Shown here piece after piece: positions 46,633 through 55,235 of a DNA stretch of 64,000 bases. The notes beneath the pieces are model-generated. The model ran no database searches. It was not told where the DNA came from and was given only the letters and a program-made list of their open reading frames with translations. The stretch comes from Saccharophagus sp. K07 (GTDB lineage: Bacteria > Pseudomonadota > Gammaproteobacteria > Pseudomonadales > Cellvibrionaceae). The stretch lies in assembly GCF_014336955.1 (NCBI RefSeq), contig NZ_QRAI01000004.1, forward strand, positions 186,001 to 250,000, written 5' to 3'. The translations under genes were made by a program, and so were the position numbers. The stretch's first letter is position 1. Every line of letters begins with the position of its first letter.

Positions 46633-46654
46633 GCCCGGCCAATCTCGGCCGGGC
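46633..46654 (+). terminator. GC-rich hairpin after the MarR gene
   Basis: A perfect 8-bp stem GCCCGGCC/GGCCGGGC with a 6-base loop begins 10 bases after the stop. It is followed by a CT-rich stretch rather than a clean T-run. Confidence 0.6.
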
Positions 46655-46725
46655 ACTCCTCTCCTGCCTACCTCTCCCTGAAATCCTTCTTCTTCGCTGT
46701 TTATTTTTCGCACAAAATCCATGCG

Positions 46726-46742
46726 TTGACTCGATGAGTCAA
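46726..46742. promoter_or_regulatory. Inverted repeat TTGACTC-GAT-GAGTCAA
   Basis: Two perfect 7-base arms around a 3-base centre lie between the MarR gene and the small minus-strand gene. The shape fits a dimeric regulator site, possibly for the neighbouring MarR protein. Confidence 0.4.
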
Positions 46743-46862
46743 TAACGCAAGGGGATTTGTGGAAATTCAACGGCAGCGAGAGCAGTGCTGTGGCGGTGGG
46801 TCCGCCGGCGTCCGTTAATTAGAATTGATCAACTGTTAATCAGTTTGAGTAGTAATGCTTAA

Positions 46863-47126
46863 TCAGTGATGGGGTTTCACATATTTGTCGAGCAGGCTGC
46901 GCCAGTTTTGGCGTGCTGCACAATGGCGACGGCGCGCTTCTTCCCAGAGATCTTCAGAGATATTAGCTCGTCGGACTTGCAGCTGGGGAGTGAGCTGGTC
47001 GGCGGATTCATCGTTGACTACAGCGCTGGATTCATTGGTCGCGGCACCCGGTGCGTATAAGGCAGTACCGTCGCGATCAAACAGGTCGTGTGCAATCAGG
47101 CTGTGTTGGTGAAATTCCCTGGACAT
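46863..47126 (-). CDS. Small protein of unknown function (87 residues)
   Basis: From the ATG at 47126, preceded by AGAGGTGAC, the product is MSREFHQHSLIAHDLFDRDG and on to a basic Arg/His-rich tail (EEARRRHCAARQNWRSLLDK). It has no signal peptide or membrane segment, a Ser/Asn/Asp-rich middle and one Cys. I do not recognise it. The good ribosome binding site and coding-like composition support it being real; the longer frame to 47198 has no such site. Confidence 0.55.
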   Translation of the reverse strand: MSREFHQHSLIAHDLFDRDGTALYAPGAATNESSAVVNDESADQLTPQLQVRRANISEDLWEEARRRHCAARQNWRSLLDKYVKPHH

Positions 47127-47624
47127 GACTGTCACCTCTCTTGCGTAAACGCTGCGAGTTTCCCTGCAACGCTCTGTTCTGTTTTCCCCTTGCCCCAACT
47201 TGGATTTGCTGAAGGTGTCTTCTGGGGAAAGATCATCAAAACCTGTTTGTAACTAAGCAACAAGGTGGCCAAGAAATAAAACTGAAAGTAATTCAGTGAA
47301 TTAGAATTTTGCGCGCGTTTTAGGGGTGCGACATTGGTTGCTAAGGTTAAAAAAGCCGACAGGTTTTTTGCCGTTTTTTGTGAATAGTTGGCAAATTATT
47401 GACGAAAAATGTCACTCGGCTATGCCGAATTTAACGAGCATTGCAGCAGAAATTAGTCTACTTTTTTCACAGGAGCCGCGTTTTTCGCGAGTCTGTTCAG
47501 TCGGGCTTGAGACAAATCATCTGGGACGAACGACGTTATTTAGCCGATATATGAGCGAGATTTAAGCGTTCAGACCCGAACGATTTGGCGGCCTCGGTAA
47601 GACAACTTCATCAGGACCACCCGT
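47127..47624. other. Intergenic stretch with no supportable gene
   Basis: About 500 bases between the small minus-strand gene and the small membrane-protein gene. The open frames here lack ribosome binding sites and protein-like composition. The left end must hold the promoter of the 87-residue protein. I see no strong hairpin. Confidence 0.4.
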
Positions 47625-47789
47625 GTGAGTGCATTTCCTGCTTTGGCTTTGGCAATCGCCTTGACCTACGTAATTGGAGACTTTTTTCGTCCCCACCTCC
47701 CTCAGGCCGTCAGCATAGTGCTGGACATACTGTTGTGTTTTGTTTTGTACAAGGTCTCAAATCACTATCTAAAAAAATTGCGTGAATAA
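47625..47789 (+). CDS. Small membrane protein (54 residues)
   Basis: A GTG at 47625, preceded by AGGA at the ideal 8-base spacing, opens a frame that starts MSAFPALALAIALTYVIGDF, turns at FRPHLPQAV, continues with a second hydrophobic helix SIVLDILLCFVLYKV and ends with the basic tail SNHYLKKLRE. An upstream in-frame stop at 47598 shows this is the whole frame. Two membrane helices with a basic C-terminus on a positive-inside topology look like a true small inner-membrane protein. I do not recognise a family; its role is unknown. Confidence 0.6.
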   Translation: MSAFPALALAIALTYVIGDFFRPHLPQAVSIVLDILLCFVLYKVSNHYLKKLRE

Positions 47790-47984
47790 GTTTTAAGCAT
47801 GTCCGACTCGCGCACGTAAACCAGCTAAAAAAGCCTTATAAATACGCTAAAAACGTCCAACTGCTTTTGTGATGCCGCATAATGATCGCCGGCCCATCTA
47901 GGTTGGCAGGTGAATGTCGGCATTGTTGACACTCGCCGGTTTCCGCATAATGCGCCCCTTGTTCCGTTAATGAATCGCCATCTC

Positions 47985-50288
47985 ATGAACACAATCTATT
48001 CCCGAATCGCGCAAGAATTGCAGGTTAATATCCAACAAGTGCAGGCCGCTGTCGGCTTGCTGGACGATGGTGCCACGGTGCCGTTTATTTCCCGCTACCG
48101 CAAAGAAGTCACCGGCGGGCTCGACGATACACAGCTGCGCAACCTGGAAGAGCGGTTGCAATATTTGCGTGAATTGGAGGATCGACGCTCAACGATCCTG
48201 AAATCCATTGAAGAGCAGGGCAAGCTCACCCCTGAACTCGCGGCGCAAATTCACAACGCCGAGACCAAAACCACGCTGGAAGACCTTTATCTCCCCTACA
48301 AACCAAAGCGCCGCACCAAAGCGCAAATTGCGCGCGAGGCCGGATTGGAGCCGCTGGCGGATCTGCTGCTGCAGGATCCAACGCAAAATCCCGAAGCCGT
48401 GGCCGCGACCTATTTAAATCCCGAACACAAAATCGAAACCGCCAAAGACGCGCTCGACGGCGCCAAACAAATTCTCATGGAGCGTTTCAGCGAAGATGCG
48501 GCGCTGCTGGAAAAATTGCGCAACTTTTTGCGCACCGACGGTTATTTGAGTTCGAAGGTGATTGCTGGCAAAGAAGTCGAAGGAGAAAAATTCCGCGATT
48601 ATTTCGAGCACAAAGAATTATTGGTCAAAACGCCATCGCACCGCGCATTGGCCATGTTCCGCGGCCGCAATGAAGGTGTTTTGGCGCTGGCGCTGGAATT
48701 AAAAGAAGACTTGGAACCGACACAATTGCATCCGTGCGAAATCATGGTGGCAGAACATGTCCAAATCCAGGACAAAGGTCGCCCGGCGGATCGCTGGTTG
48801 AGTGAAGTTGTGCGCTGGACTTGGCGAGTAAAATTGTTGACCCATCTGGAAACCGACTTGCTCAGCGAATTGCGTGAACGCGCAGAAGCTGAAGCCATCG
48901 AAGTTTTTGCGCGCAATTTAAAAGATTTGTTGCTGGCTGCACCGGCAGGACAAATTCCCACTATAGGTCTCGACCCAGGCTTGCGCACCGGCGTAAAAGT
49001 CGCGGTGATCGATGCGACTGGTCAGGTGGTAGACCACGGCGCTATTTTTCCAACGCCGCCGCAAAATCGTATTCAGGAAGCCGAAGCGGTTCTGCTGCAT
49101 TTGTGCAAAAAACACAACATCGGCTTGATCGCCATTGGCAACGGCACTGCCAGTCGCGAAACCGATAAATTTGTTGGCGACTTTTTAAAACGCCATAAAG
49201 ATTTGAAAGTGCAAAAAGTCATGGTGAACGAGTCCGGTGCGTCGGTTTACTCCGCCTCGGAATTCGCTGCCAAAGAATTTCCGGATTTGGATGTCACCAT
49301 TCGCGGGGCGATTTCCATCGCGCGGCGGTTGCAGGACCCACTGGCGGAATTGGTAAAAATCGAACCCAAATCCATCGGCGTCGGCCAGTATCAACACGAT
49401 GTATCGCAAACCCGTCTTGGCAAAGCGCTGGATGCGGTAATCGAAGACTGCGTAAACGCGGTAGGTGTGGAAGTGAATACGGCATCCGTGCCTTTGTTGG
49501 CGCGTGTGGCCGGTTTAAACCAGACCATCGCCAGCAATATTGTGGAATTCCGCAATAAAAATGGTGCGCTGAAAAGCCGTCGCCAATTGCTGGAAATTCC
49601 ACGCTTGGGGGCAAAGGCGTTTGAACAGGCCGCAGGCTTTTTGCGCATCGCCAACGGTGAAAACCCGCTGGACGCATCTGCAGTGCACCCGGAATCCTAT
49701 TCTGTGGTGGAAAAAATCGCGCAGAAAAGCGGGCGTGAAATCAAACAATTAATCGGTGACACCAGCTTTTTGCGCGCGTTGAAACCGCAGGAATTTGTCG
49801 ATGAAAAATTCGGCCTGCCAACCGTGACCGATATCATCAAAGAGTTGGACAAACCCGGCCGCGACCCGCGTCCGGAATTTAAAACCGCACAATTCCAGGA
49901 AGGTGTCGAAACCATTAAAGATTTGGTGCCCGGCATGATTCTGGAAGGTACGGTAACCAACGTTACTAATTTCGGCGCGTTTGTGGATGTGGGGGTGCAT
50001 CAGGACGGTTTAGTGCATATATCCGCGTTGTCGGAAAATTTCGTCAAGGATCCGCATTCCGTGGTTAAAGCGGGCGATATTGTTCGGGTAAAAATCATGG
50101 AAGTGGATGTGCAGCGTAAACGCATTGCCATGTCCATGCGATTGAGTGACGAGCCGGGACAAAATCGCACCGCGACATCAGCTGATCCCGCATCGAAAAA
50201 ACGTGCACCACAAAATCGTGAATTTAAAGCGGATGTAAAACAAGGAACTATGGCTGCACTTTTTGAGCAAGCCATGAAGAAAAAATAG
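47985..50288 (+). CDS. tex: Tex, RNA-binding transcriptional accessory protein
   Basis: Tex is a conserved nucleic-acid-binding protein linked to transcription and stress tolerance. The 767-residue protein begins [15 protein letters not shown] as in the family, with [20 protein letters not shown], the RNase-H-like YqgF domain ([17 protein letters not shown]), the helix-hairpin-helix region ([20 protein letters not shown]) and a C-terminal S1 domain ([20 protein letters not shown]). In-frame GTG 47910 and ATG 47970 exist upstream, but 47985 fits homologues best. Confidence 0.96.
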   Translation: MNTIYSRIAQELQVNIQQVQAAVGLLDDGATVPFISRYRKEVTGGLDDTQLRNLEERLQYLRELEDRRSTILKSIEEQGKLTPELAAQIHNAETKTTLEDLYLPYKPKRRTKAQIAREAGLEPLADLLLQDPTQNPEAVAATYLNPEHKIETAKDALDGAKQILMERFSEDAALLEKLRNFLRTDGYLSSKVIAGKEVEGEKFRDYFEHKELLVKTPSHRALAMFRGRNEGVLALALELKEDLEPTQLHPCEIMVAEHVQIQDKGRPADRWLSEVVRWTWRVKLLTHLETDLLSELRERAEAEAIEVFARNLKDLLLAAPAGQIPTIGLDPGLRTGVKVAVIDATGQVVDHGAIFPTPPQNRIQEAEAVLLHLCKKHNIGLIAIGNGTASRETDKFVGDFLKRHKDLKVQKVMVNESGASVYSASEFAAKEFPDLDVTIRGAISIARRLQDPLAELVKIEPKSIGVGQYQHDVSQTRLGKALDAVIEDCVNAVGVEVNTASVPLLARVAGLNQTIASNIVEFRNKNGALKSRRQLLEIPRLGAKAFEQAAGFLRIANGENPLDASAVHPESYSVVEKIAQKSGREIKQLIGDTSFLRALKPQEFVDEKFGLPTVTDIIKELDKPGRDPRPEFKTAQFQEGVETIKDLVPGMILEGTVTNVTNFGAFVDVGVHQDGLVHISALSENFVKDPHSVVKAGDIVRVKIMEVDVQRKRIAMSMRLSDEPGQNRTATSADPASKKRAPQNREFKADVKQGTMAALFEQAMKKK

Positions 50289-50355
50289 TAATATTTTTCG
50301 CGCAACGCAACGCGCTCGAAAGATCATATTGTCTTATTAATTAGACGACAATAAA

Positions 50356-50380
50356 ACTGCCCGGCTTCGCTCTGGGCAGT
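50356..50380 (+). terminator. Likely terminator hairpin after tex
   Basis: ACTGCCC/GGGCAGT forms a 7-bp stem with an 11-base loop, 67 bases after the tex stop, followed by GATTTTCCC. The U-tract is short, so the strength is uncertain. Confidence 0.5.
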
Positions 50381-50524
50381 GATTTTCCCACAGATTTTCC
50401 GCATTTTTCTGCATTATTTTTCTAATCGCTGTGTAACTGAGAACGGCGTCATCGTTTCACTATCTTCTCTGCGTTAGTTTAATCTGGTTTTTTTTGGAGT
50501 GAATTCTGCTTATACGGCGGAGCG

Positions 50525-50562
50525 CTCAAGAAGTCGTTAAAAACTCAAGAGGTCGTAAAAAA
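50525..50562. repeat. 19-bp tandem duplication upstream of the sugar dehydrogenase gene
   Basis: Two adjacent 19-base units (CTCAAGAAGTCGTTAAAAA and CTCAAGAGGTCGTAAAAAA) match at 17 positions, in the presumed promoter/leader of the next gene. The remaining gap 50289-50645 shows no gene. Confidence 0.75.
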
Positions 50563-50645
50563 GAAACATCCAGACATCCTAAGAAGCGTGCGTTGATGTT
50601 ATTGCCGTTGCTTCAAAGGTTCATCAAAAAAGCGGGGGATGTATT

Positions 50646-52022
50646 ATGAATATCGACTACAAATCGCAAGTCGCAAGTCTGAGTAAAGCCAGTATTGCTT
50701 TGGTTCTGGCTGCTGCGTTGGCTGCTTGCGGTAGTAATGGTGACGGTTCCAGTAGTTCAAGCAGTAGTAGTTCCAGCTCTAGCAGTTCAAGCAGTGCATC
50801 GTCATCCAGTTCTTCATCGAGCAGTTCGTCTTCAAACAGTTCTTCAGCGAGTAGCTCCTCTTCCAGTTCCAGCTCGAGTGGTGTCCCTGATCCTTCTGGT
50901 CCTCCGGTGAGCACAGGTCCGGCCAACGCGCCCTACAGTCCGGCATTCCCAGGGCAAACTCGTGTACCGGAAGTACGATCGGATTTTTCTCTCGCTACAC
51001 AAGTGGTGACCGAAGACTTGTCTAGCCCTTGGGGTATGACGGAATTGCCGGACGGTCGCTTCATCATTACCCAGCGCGGCGGCACAATTGTGATCGTCAC
51101 CCGTGAAGGCCAGACCTCTGCGGTGGGAGGTCTGCCCACTGTGTACTTCAACGGGCAGGGAGGCTTGCTGGATATCGCCCTCGATCCTGACTTTGCCAAC
51201 AATCGGCTGGTGTATTTCAGTTATGCCGAAAGCCGCAATGGCGCCAATGGCACCACGGTTGCGCGCGGGCGTTTGGCCGATAATGAGAGCAGCCTGGAAA
51301 ACGTGACGGTGATTTTCCGCCAAGTGCCGGAGTGGAATTCCAGCCTGCACTACGGCTCGCGTTTGGCGTTTGATCGCAACGGCCTGCTGTATATCACCCT
51401 GGGCGAGCGCTCCGATCCGCAACCGCGCCAACAGGCGCAGGATCTCAACTCATTGCTTGGCAAAGTGGTGCGCATTCATCCGGATGGCTCCATCCCTGAA
51501 GACAATCCATTTGTAGGTCAGGCCAACCGGCGCGGAGAAATCTGGTCCTACGGTCACCGCAACGTGCAAAGCGCAGCGATTCACCCGGTTAGCGGCGATT
51601 TGTGGACAGTTGAGCACGGCCCGCGCGGCGGCGACGAACTCAACCGCCCAGAGGCGGGTAAAAACTATGGCTGGCCGATCATTACCTACGGTATTGATTA
51701 CAGCGGCGTGCCAATTGGTTCGGGTATTACTCAGCAAGCAGGCATGGAGCAGCCGGTTTACTACTGGGACCCGGTGATAGCGCCGTCCGGAGCCACTTTC
51801 TACGAAGGCGAAATGTTCCCGGAGTGGCAGCACAATCTGTTGATCAGCTCGCTCACTCCGGGCGGCGTGGTACGCCTTATGTTCAATGGCAATCGTGTCG
51901 TGGGTGAAGAGCGCTTCCTACGCAGCTTCGGCCGCATAAGGGACATAGAGGTCACATCCGACGGCGCTTTCTGGCTGATCAACGACAATGGCCAGTTGGT
52001 GCGGGTGTCGCGGGGCGATTAA
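50646..52022 (+). CDS. PQQ-dependent sugar dehydrogenase lipoprotein with poly-Ser linker
   Basis: The 458-residue lipoprotein (signal ending LAAC, Cys28) has a linker of about 50 mostly Ser residues (about 33-78), then a six-bladed propeller of the GDH-B/YliI type: LSSPWGMTELPDGRFIITQR, GQGGLLDIALDPDFANNRLV, LHYGSRLAFDRNGLLYITLG, GHRNVQSAAIHPVSGDLWTV and EHGPRGGDELNR. These enzymes oxidise aldoses with PQQ and calcium in the periplasm or at the surface. Poly-Ser linkers are typical of secreted proteins in Cellvibrio and relatives and would hold the enzyme away from the membrane. A terminator follows. Confidence 0.9.
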   Translation: MNIDYKSQVASLSKASIALVLAAALAACGSNGDGSSSSSSSSSSSSSSSSASSSSSSSSSSSSNSSSASSSSSSSSSSGVPDPSGPPVSTGPANAPYSPAFPGQTRVPEVRSDFSLATQVVTEDLSSPWGMTELPDGRFIITQRGGTIVIVTREGQTSAVGGLPTVYFNGQGGLLDIALDPDFANNRLVYFSYAESRNGANGTTVARGRLADNESSLENVTVIFRQVPEWNSSLHYGSRLAFDRNGLLYITLGERSDPQPRQQAQDLNSLLGKVVRIHPDGSIPEDNPFVGQANRRGEIWSYGHRNVQSAAIHPVSGDLWTVEHGPRGGDELNRPEAGKNYGWPIITYGIDYSGVPIGSGITQQAGMEQPVYYWDPVIAPSGATFYEGEMFPEWQHNLLISSLTPGGVVRLMFNGNRVVGEERFLRSFGRIRDIEVTSDGAFWLINDNGQLVRVSRGD

Positions 52023-52030
52023 ATGAACGG

Positions 52031-52054
52031 GCGGCTATCTGGCCGCCTTTTTTA
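52031..52054 (+). terminator. Intrinsic terminator after the sugar dehydrogenase
   Basis: GGCGGC/GCCGCC stem with a 6-base loop, followed by six Ts, begins 8 bases after the stop. Confidence 0.85.
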
Positions 52055-52069
52055 TGTTGCGATCAGATG

Positions 52070-52267
52070 GCCCTCACCCCGGCCCTCTCCCGGAGGGAAA
52101 AGGGGAGTAAGCGGTGCAAACCGGCAACATAGGTAACAAAACAAACCGGCCACATGGGTAACACTTTGGACCGGTTCATCGGCACAATCCCTCTCATTTT
52201 GAGAAGGGACGTGATGGCAGCACGCTCTCGCCCCCTCTCCCTCCGGGAGAGGGCTGGGTGAGGGGCC
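52070..52267. repeat. Inverted-repeat element (about 198 bp), MITE-like or IS remnant
   Basis: Near-perfect 30-base inverted arms (GGCCCTCACC...CTCTCCCGGAGGGA at 52070-52099 and its complement at 52238-52267) flank about 140 bases. Inside are two copies of an AAACCGGC-ACAT-GGTAACA motif at about 52119-52164, which recalls insertion-sequence end or leader sequences. There is no transposase gene. The arms resemble the short GC-rich intergenic repeats seen scattered in many proteobacterial genomes. Confidence 0.7.
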
Positions 52268-52281
52268 TTCCAAAAAACAAA

Positions 52282-52308
52282 ACGCCCGATAGGTTACATC
52301 GGGCGTTG
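52282..52308 (-). terminator. Intrinsic terminator of the alcohol dehydrogenase gene
   Basis: Perfect 10-bp stem AACGCCCGAT/ATCGGGCGTT with a 7-base loop; on the minus strand it is followed by TTTGTTTTTT, 29 bases after the stop of the alcohol dehydrogenase gene. Confidence 0.88.
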
Positions 52309-52337
52309 AGTAGATTCCTTTCCAGTCGGGAAAGAAA

Positions 52338-53489
52338 TTAAGCCGCCAATTCCAGAATTTTGCGTGAATCTTCCGGTGTAATGTCGCCGTGTTCGCCCAG
52401 CGCCACGTAATTGTGTTTCACCAGCATATTCACCAATTTTGGGATGGACTCGCGCGGCACGCCGTAGCTGCTCAGTGTGGTCGGGTTGCCCATGGACTCG
52501 AAAAACTGTTTGGTCGCGGCAATGGCGCCGTCGATGATGGCGTCGTCGGAGCCTTGCAGATTCCAGACGCGTTTACCGTACTGAATCAGCTTTTCGCGTT
52601 TCTGCGCGCGTTTGTGTTGCATAACGGCGGGCAGCACGATTGCCAGGGTCTGAGCGTGATCCAGACCGTGCATAGCGGTGAGTTCGTGGCCGATCATATG
52701 GGTCGCCCAATCCTGTGGTACGCCTACGCCGATCAAACCGTTTAGCGCCAGAGTTGCTGCCCACATGACGTTGGCGCGCACGCCGTAGTCGCGCGGATTT
52801 TCCAGAGCTTTGGGGCCTTCTTCGATCAGCGTCAGCAGCAGACCTTCAGCGATGCGGTCTTGGACCTTGGCGTTGACCGGATAGGTCATGTACTGCTCCA
52901 TGATATGAACGAACGCGTCCACTACACCGTTGGCGATCTGGCGCGGCGGCAACGAGTAGGTGGTGGTCGGGTCGAGAATGGCGAATTGGGGATAAACCAG
53001 CGGGCTGCCAAAGCCGAGTTTTTCTTTGGTCGCTTCTTTGGTGATGACCGCGTTACCGTTGCTCTCGGTACCGGTCGCGGGCAGGGTCAGCACACAACCG
53101 AGGGGAGTAGCGCGGTGGACCGGCGCATTCTTGGCGAGGATGTCCCAGGGATCGCCTTCAAAATGCATGGCTGCGGCGATCAGTTTGGTGCCGTCGACCA
53201 CGCTACCGCCGCCGACTGCCAATAGGAAATCCACTTCCCGCTCTTTTGCCAGTTCAGTTGCCTGCATCAGGGTTTCGTAATGCGGGTTGGGTTGGATACC
53301 GCCGAACTCAAACCAGGTTCGACCTTGTAAGGCACTGACGACCTGATCATAAACGCCATTTTTGATAATCGAGCCGCCGCCGTAGGTCAGCAAAACCCGC
53401 GCATTTTTCGGCAGCAGATTTTTCAGCTCTTGAATCTGCCCTTCGCCAAACGCAATTTTGGTTGGGTTGGAAAAAATAAAATTGTTCAT
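52338..53489 (-). CDS. yqhD: Iron-type (group III) alcohol dehydrogenase, YqhD-like
   Basis: The 383-residue protein aligns along its length with E. coli YqhD, an NADPH-dependent aldehyde reductase: LLTYGGGSIIKNGVYDQV, VDFLLAVGGGSVVDGTK (nucleotide binding), VLTLPATGTESNGNAVI, ANGVVDAFVHIMEQY and the metal-ligand block HMIGHELTAMHGLDHAQT. It would detoxify reactive aldehydes. It lies 18 bases after the aldo/keto reductase gene on the same strand; both being aldehyde reductases, they probably formed one operon before the latter broke. Confidence 0.93.
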   Translation of the reverse strand: MNNFIFSNPTKIAFGEGQIQELKNLLPKNARVLLTYGGGSIIKNGVYDQVVSALQGRTWFEFGGIQPNPHYETLMQATELAKEREVDFLLAVGGGSVVDGTKLIAAAMHFEGDPWDILAKNAPVHRATPLGCVLTLPATGTESNGNAVITKEATKEKLGFGSPLVYPQFAILDPTTTYSLPPRQIANGVVDAFVHIMEQYMTYPVNAKVQDRIAEGLLLTLIEEGPKALENPRDYGVRANVMWAATLALNGLIGVGVPQDWATHMIGHELTAMHGLDHAQTLAIVLPAVMQHKRAQKREKLIQYGKRVWNLQGSDDAIIDGAIAATKQFFESMGNPTTLSSYGVPRESIPKLVNMLVKHNYVALGEHGDITPEDSRKILELAA

Positions 53490-53507
53490 GGAATCTCCGT
53501 CGTGCGG

Positions 53508-54558
53508 TTAATCGTTATCCCAGCGGGTCGGTTTTGGATTTCGTTCTTCGAATTGGACCTGATGCCAGTAGGGATAAATTGGGGTTTTGAAGCTCGCCCG
53601 GTCGAGCAGAGCAATTTGTTCAGCCGTCAATTTCCAGCCGACGGCGCCGAGGTTGTCTTGCAGTTGTTGTTCGTTGCGCGCACCGATTACCAGGTTGACT
53701 ACGCTGGGTCGTTGCAACAGCCAGTTGAGTGCAACCTGCGCAACAGTTTTACCGGTTTCCTGGGCGACTTGATCCAGGGCATCGACAACGTTGTAGAGAT
53801 ATTCGTCGTCGATCGGAGGACCACCGACGGCGCCGCCTTTTTGCAAACGCCCTTCCGGCAGAGGTTGACCGCGGCGGATTTTACCCGTCAGCCGGCCCCA
53901 GCCGAGCGGACTCCACACCATGGTGCCGACACCTTGATCCAAGGCGAGCTGCATCAATTCCCACTCGTAATCACGGCCCACCAAAGAATAATAGCCCTGA
54001 TACACCACATATCGAGCGAGACCGTATTTTTCTGACGTCGCCAGCGACTTCATCAGCTGCCAACCGGAAAAATTGGACGCTCCTATATAGCCGATTTTGC
54101 CGCTGGTAATCAGATCGTCCAAAGCGCGCAGCGTTTCTTCCACTGGCGTCAGCGCGTCGAAGGCGTGCATAAAATAAATATCGATATGGTCCGTGCCCAA
54201 ACGCCGCAAGCTTGCCTCACAGGCGCGAATCAACGCGAATCAAATGGTAGCGCGATGACCCTTTATCGTTCGGGCCAGGGCCGGTAGGAAAAGTGGCCTT
54301 GGTGGAAATAATAGCTTGGTCGCGTCGCCCTTTTAGCGCTTCGCCAAGAATCTGCTCGGAAAGTCCGTCGTCGTAAGTGTTGGCCGTATCAAAAAAATTA
54401 ACGCCCGCTTCCAGGCACAGGCTCACCATGCGCGATGCCTGCTCCACCCCGGTATTACCCCAGGTTTTGAAAAACTCCGACTTGCCGCCGAAGGTTGCGG
54501 TGCCAAGGCTGAGAACGGGAACTTTGAGACCAGAACGTCCTAATAACCGGTATTCCAT
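53508..54558 (-). pseudogene. Aldo/keto reductase interrupted by a 10-bp tandem duplication
   Basis: The N-terminal frame starts at ATG 54558 (MEYRLLGRSGLKVPVLSLGT, with NFFDTANTYDDGLSEQILGE carrying the catalytic Asp and Tyr), but ends at RYHLIRVDSRL and a stop. The rest continues in another frame from LIRACEASLRRLGTDHIDIY to 53508, with the NADPH-binding C-terminal region (VNLVIGARNEQQLQDN). The cause is an exact 10-base tandem repeat at 54224-54243. Removing one copy restores 346 residues of a typical aldo/keto reductase. As read, the gene is broken, though a revertant would be functional. SD sequence GGGGGG precedes the ATG. Confidence 0.9.
54224..54243. repeat. 10-bp tandem duplication causing a frameshift
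   Basis: CGCGAATCAA occurs twice without a gap (54224-54233 and 54234-54243). Loss of one unit restores the reading frame of the aldo/keto reductase as RYHLIRACEAS. Confidence 0.92.
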
Positions 54559-54699
54559 AGAGATACCCCCCAAATGACGTGGTTGGAATGTGTCGGCGAT
54601 TATGGGGGTGTTGGCGTCGGGATTAAAGAGGTGTTTGCCGTGGGCTTATCAATAGGATTTGTAGGGTTTTGCCCGGCCGGTTTACAAATTCGCGTCACA

Positions 54700-54731
54700 A
54701 AAAAAGAGACTTCGTTGGAAGCCTCTTTTTT
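54700..54731 (-). terminator. Terminator of the csbD-like gene
   Basis: AAAAAAGAG/CTCTTTTTT pairing around a 14-base loop region, 20 bases after the stop of the small minus-strand gene; on that strand the stem runs straight into a T-run. Confidence 0.7.
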
Positions 54732-54750
54732 AGTATGAACTTTTTTATTA

Positions 54751-54933
54751 TTAATGTTTGCGTGCGTCGCGCACGGCTTCTTTGGCATCACCGTAGGCTT
54801 TTTGAGTTTTGCCTTCAGCTTGTTTGCCCGCGCCTTTTAATTGATGTTCGCTGCTTCCAGTGGCTTCGCCAATTTTACGTTGGGTTTTGCCAACTGCATC
54901 TTTAACGCCGCCTTTTACTTGGTCTTTGTTCAT
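54751..54933 (-). CDS. CsbD-like small stress protein
   Basis: The 60-residue protein MNKDQVKGGVKDAVGKTQRK and its repeats (GATGSSEHQLKGAGKQAEGK, TQKAYGDAKEAVRDARKH) are typical of the CsbD family: hydrophilic, helical, Lys/Ala/Gly-rich. Family members are induced in general stress responses; their molecular role is not known. It has a GAGGA ribosome binding site and its own terminator. Confidence 0.93.
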   Translation of the reverse strand: MNKDQVKGGVKDAVGKTQRKIGEATGSSEHQLKGAGKQAEGKTQKAYGDAKEAVRDARKH

Positions 54934-55235
54934 ATCGCAATCCTCGTTTCAGTTTTATCGTTAAGTGATTTATTGCCGATAACCAAAGCGATTAATCACC
55001 TCGTACAACTATGACAGGCTCGCTAAAGTGCGGTTCATATTTTTATTTAAAATTTAGAAATAATTTTTATTTTGTATTTTTTACATATTTTATTTAATGA
55101 AATTGAATTTTTTGGAAGTTATTTTCTGCTTATTTTTCACTGTATGTGGTGGCGCACAGAGGGCGGAATGATTGACCTTTCCAGTGTTGCACTGGATACT
55201 CGCAAGCTTTCTCTCGACAAGAAGGATTTGGCTGC
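54934..55235. other. AT-rich intergenic region
   Basis: Between the divergent csbD-like and ABC exporter genes, 55030-55130 is strikingly AT-rich by eye. It must hold both promoters. AAGGA lies 10 bases before the ABC exporter ATG. I see no gene or clear operator. Confidence 0.4.

Noticed and set aside
47326-47565. 79-residue open frame
   Set aside because: It has no ribosome binding site, and its composition does not look like a protein. It lies in a region that otherwise appears non-coding.
50750-50880. Poly-Ser coding region as a simple DNA repeat or CRISPR-like array
   Set aside because: The codons AGC, AGT, TCA, TCC and TCT are mixed with no regular period or spacer, so this is a low-complexity protein linker.
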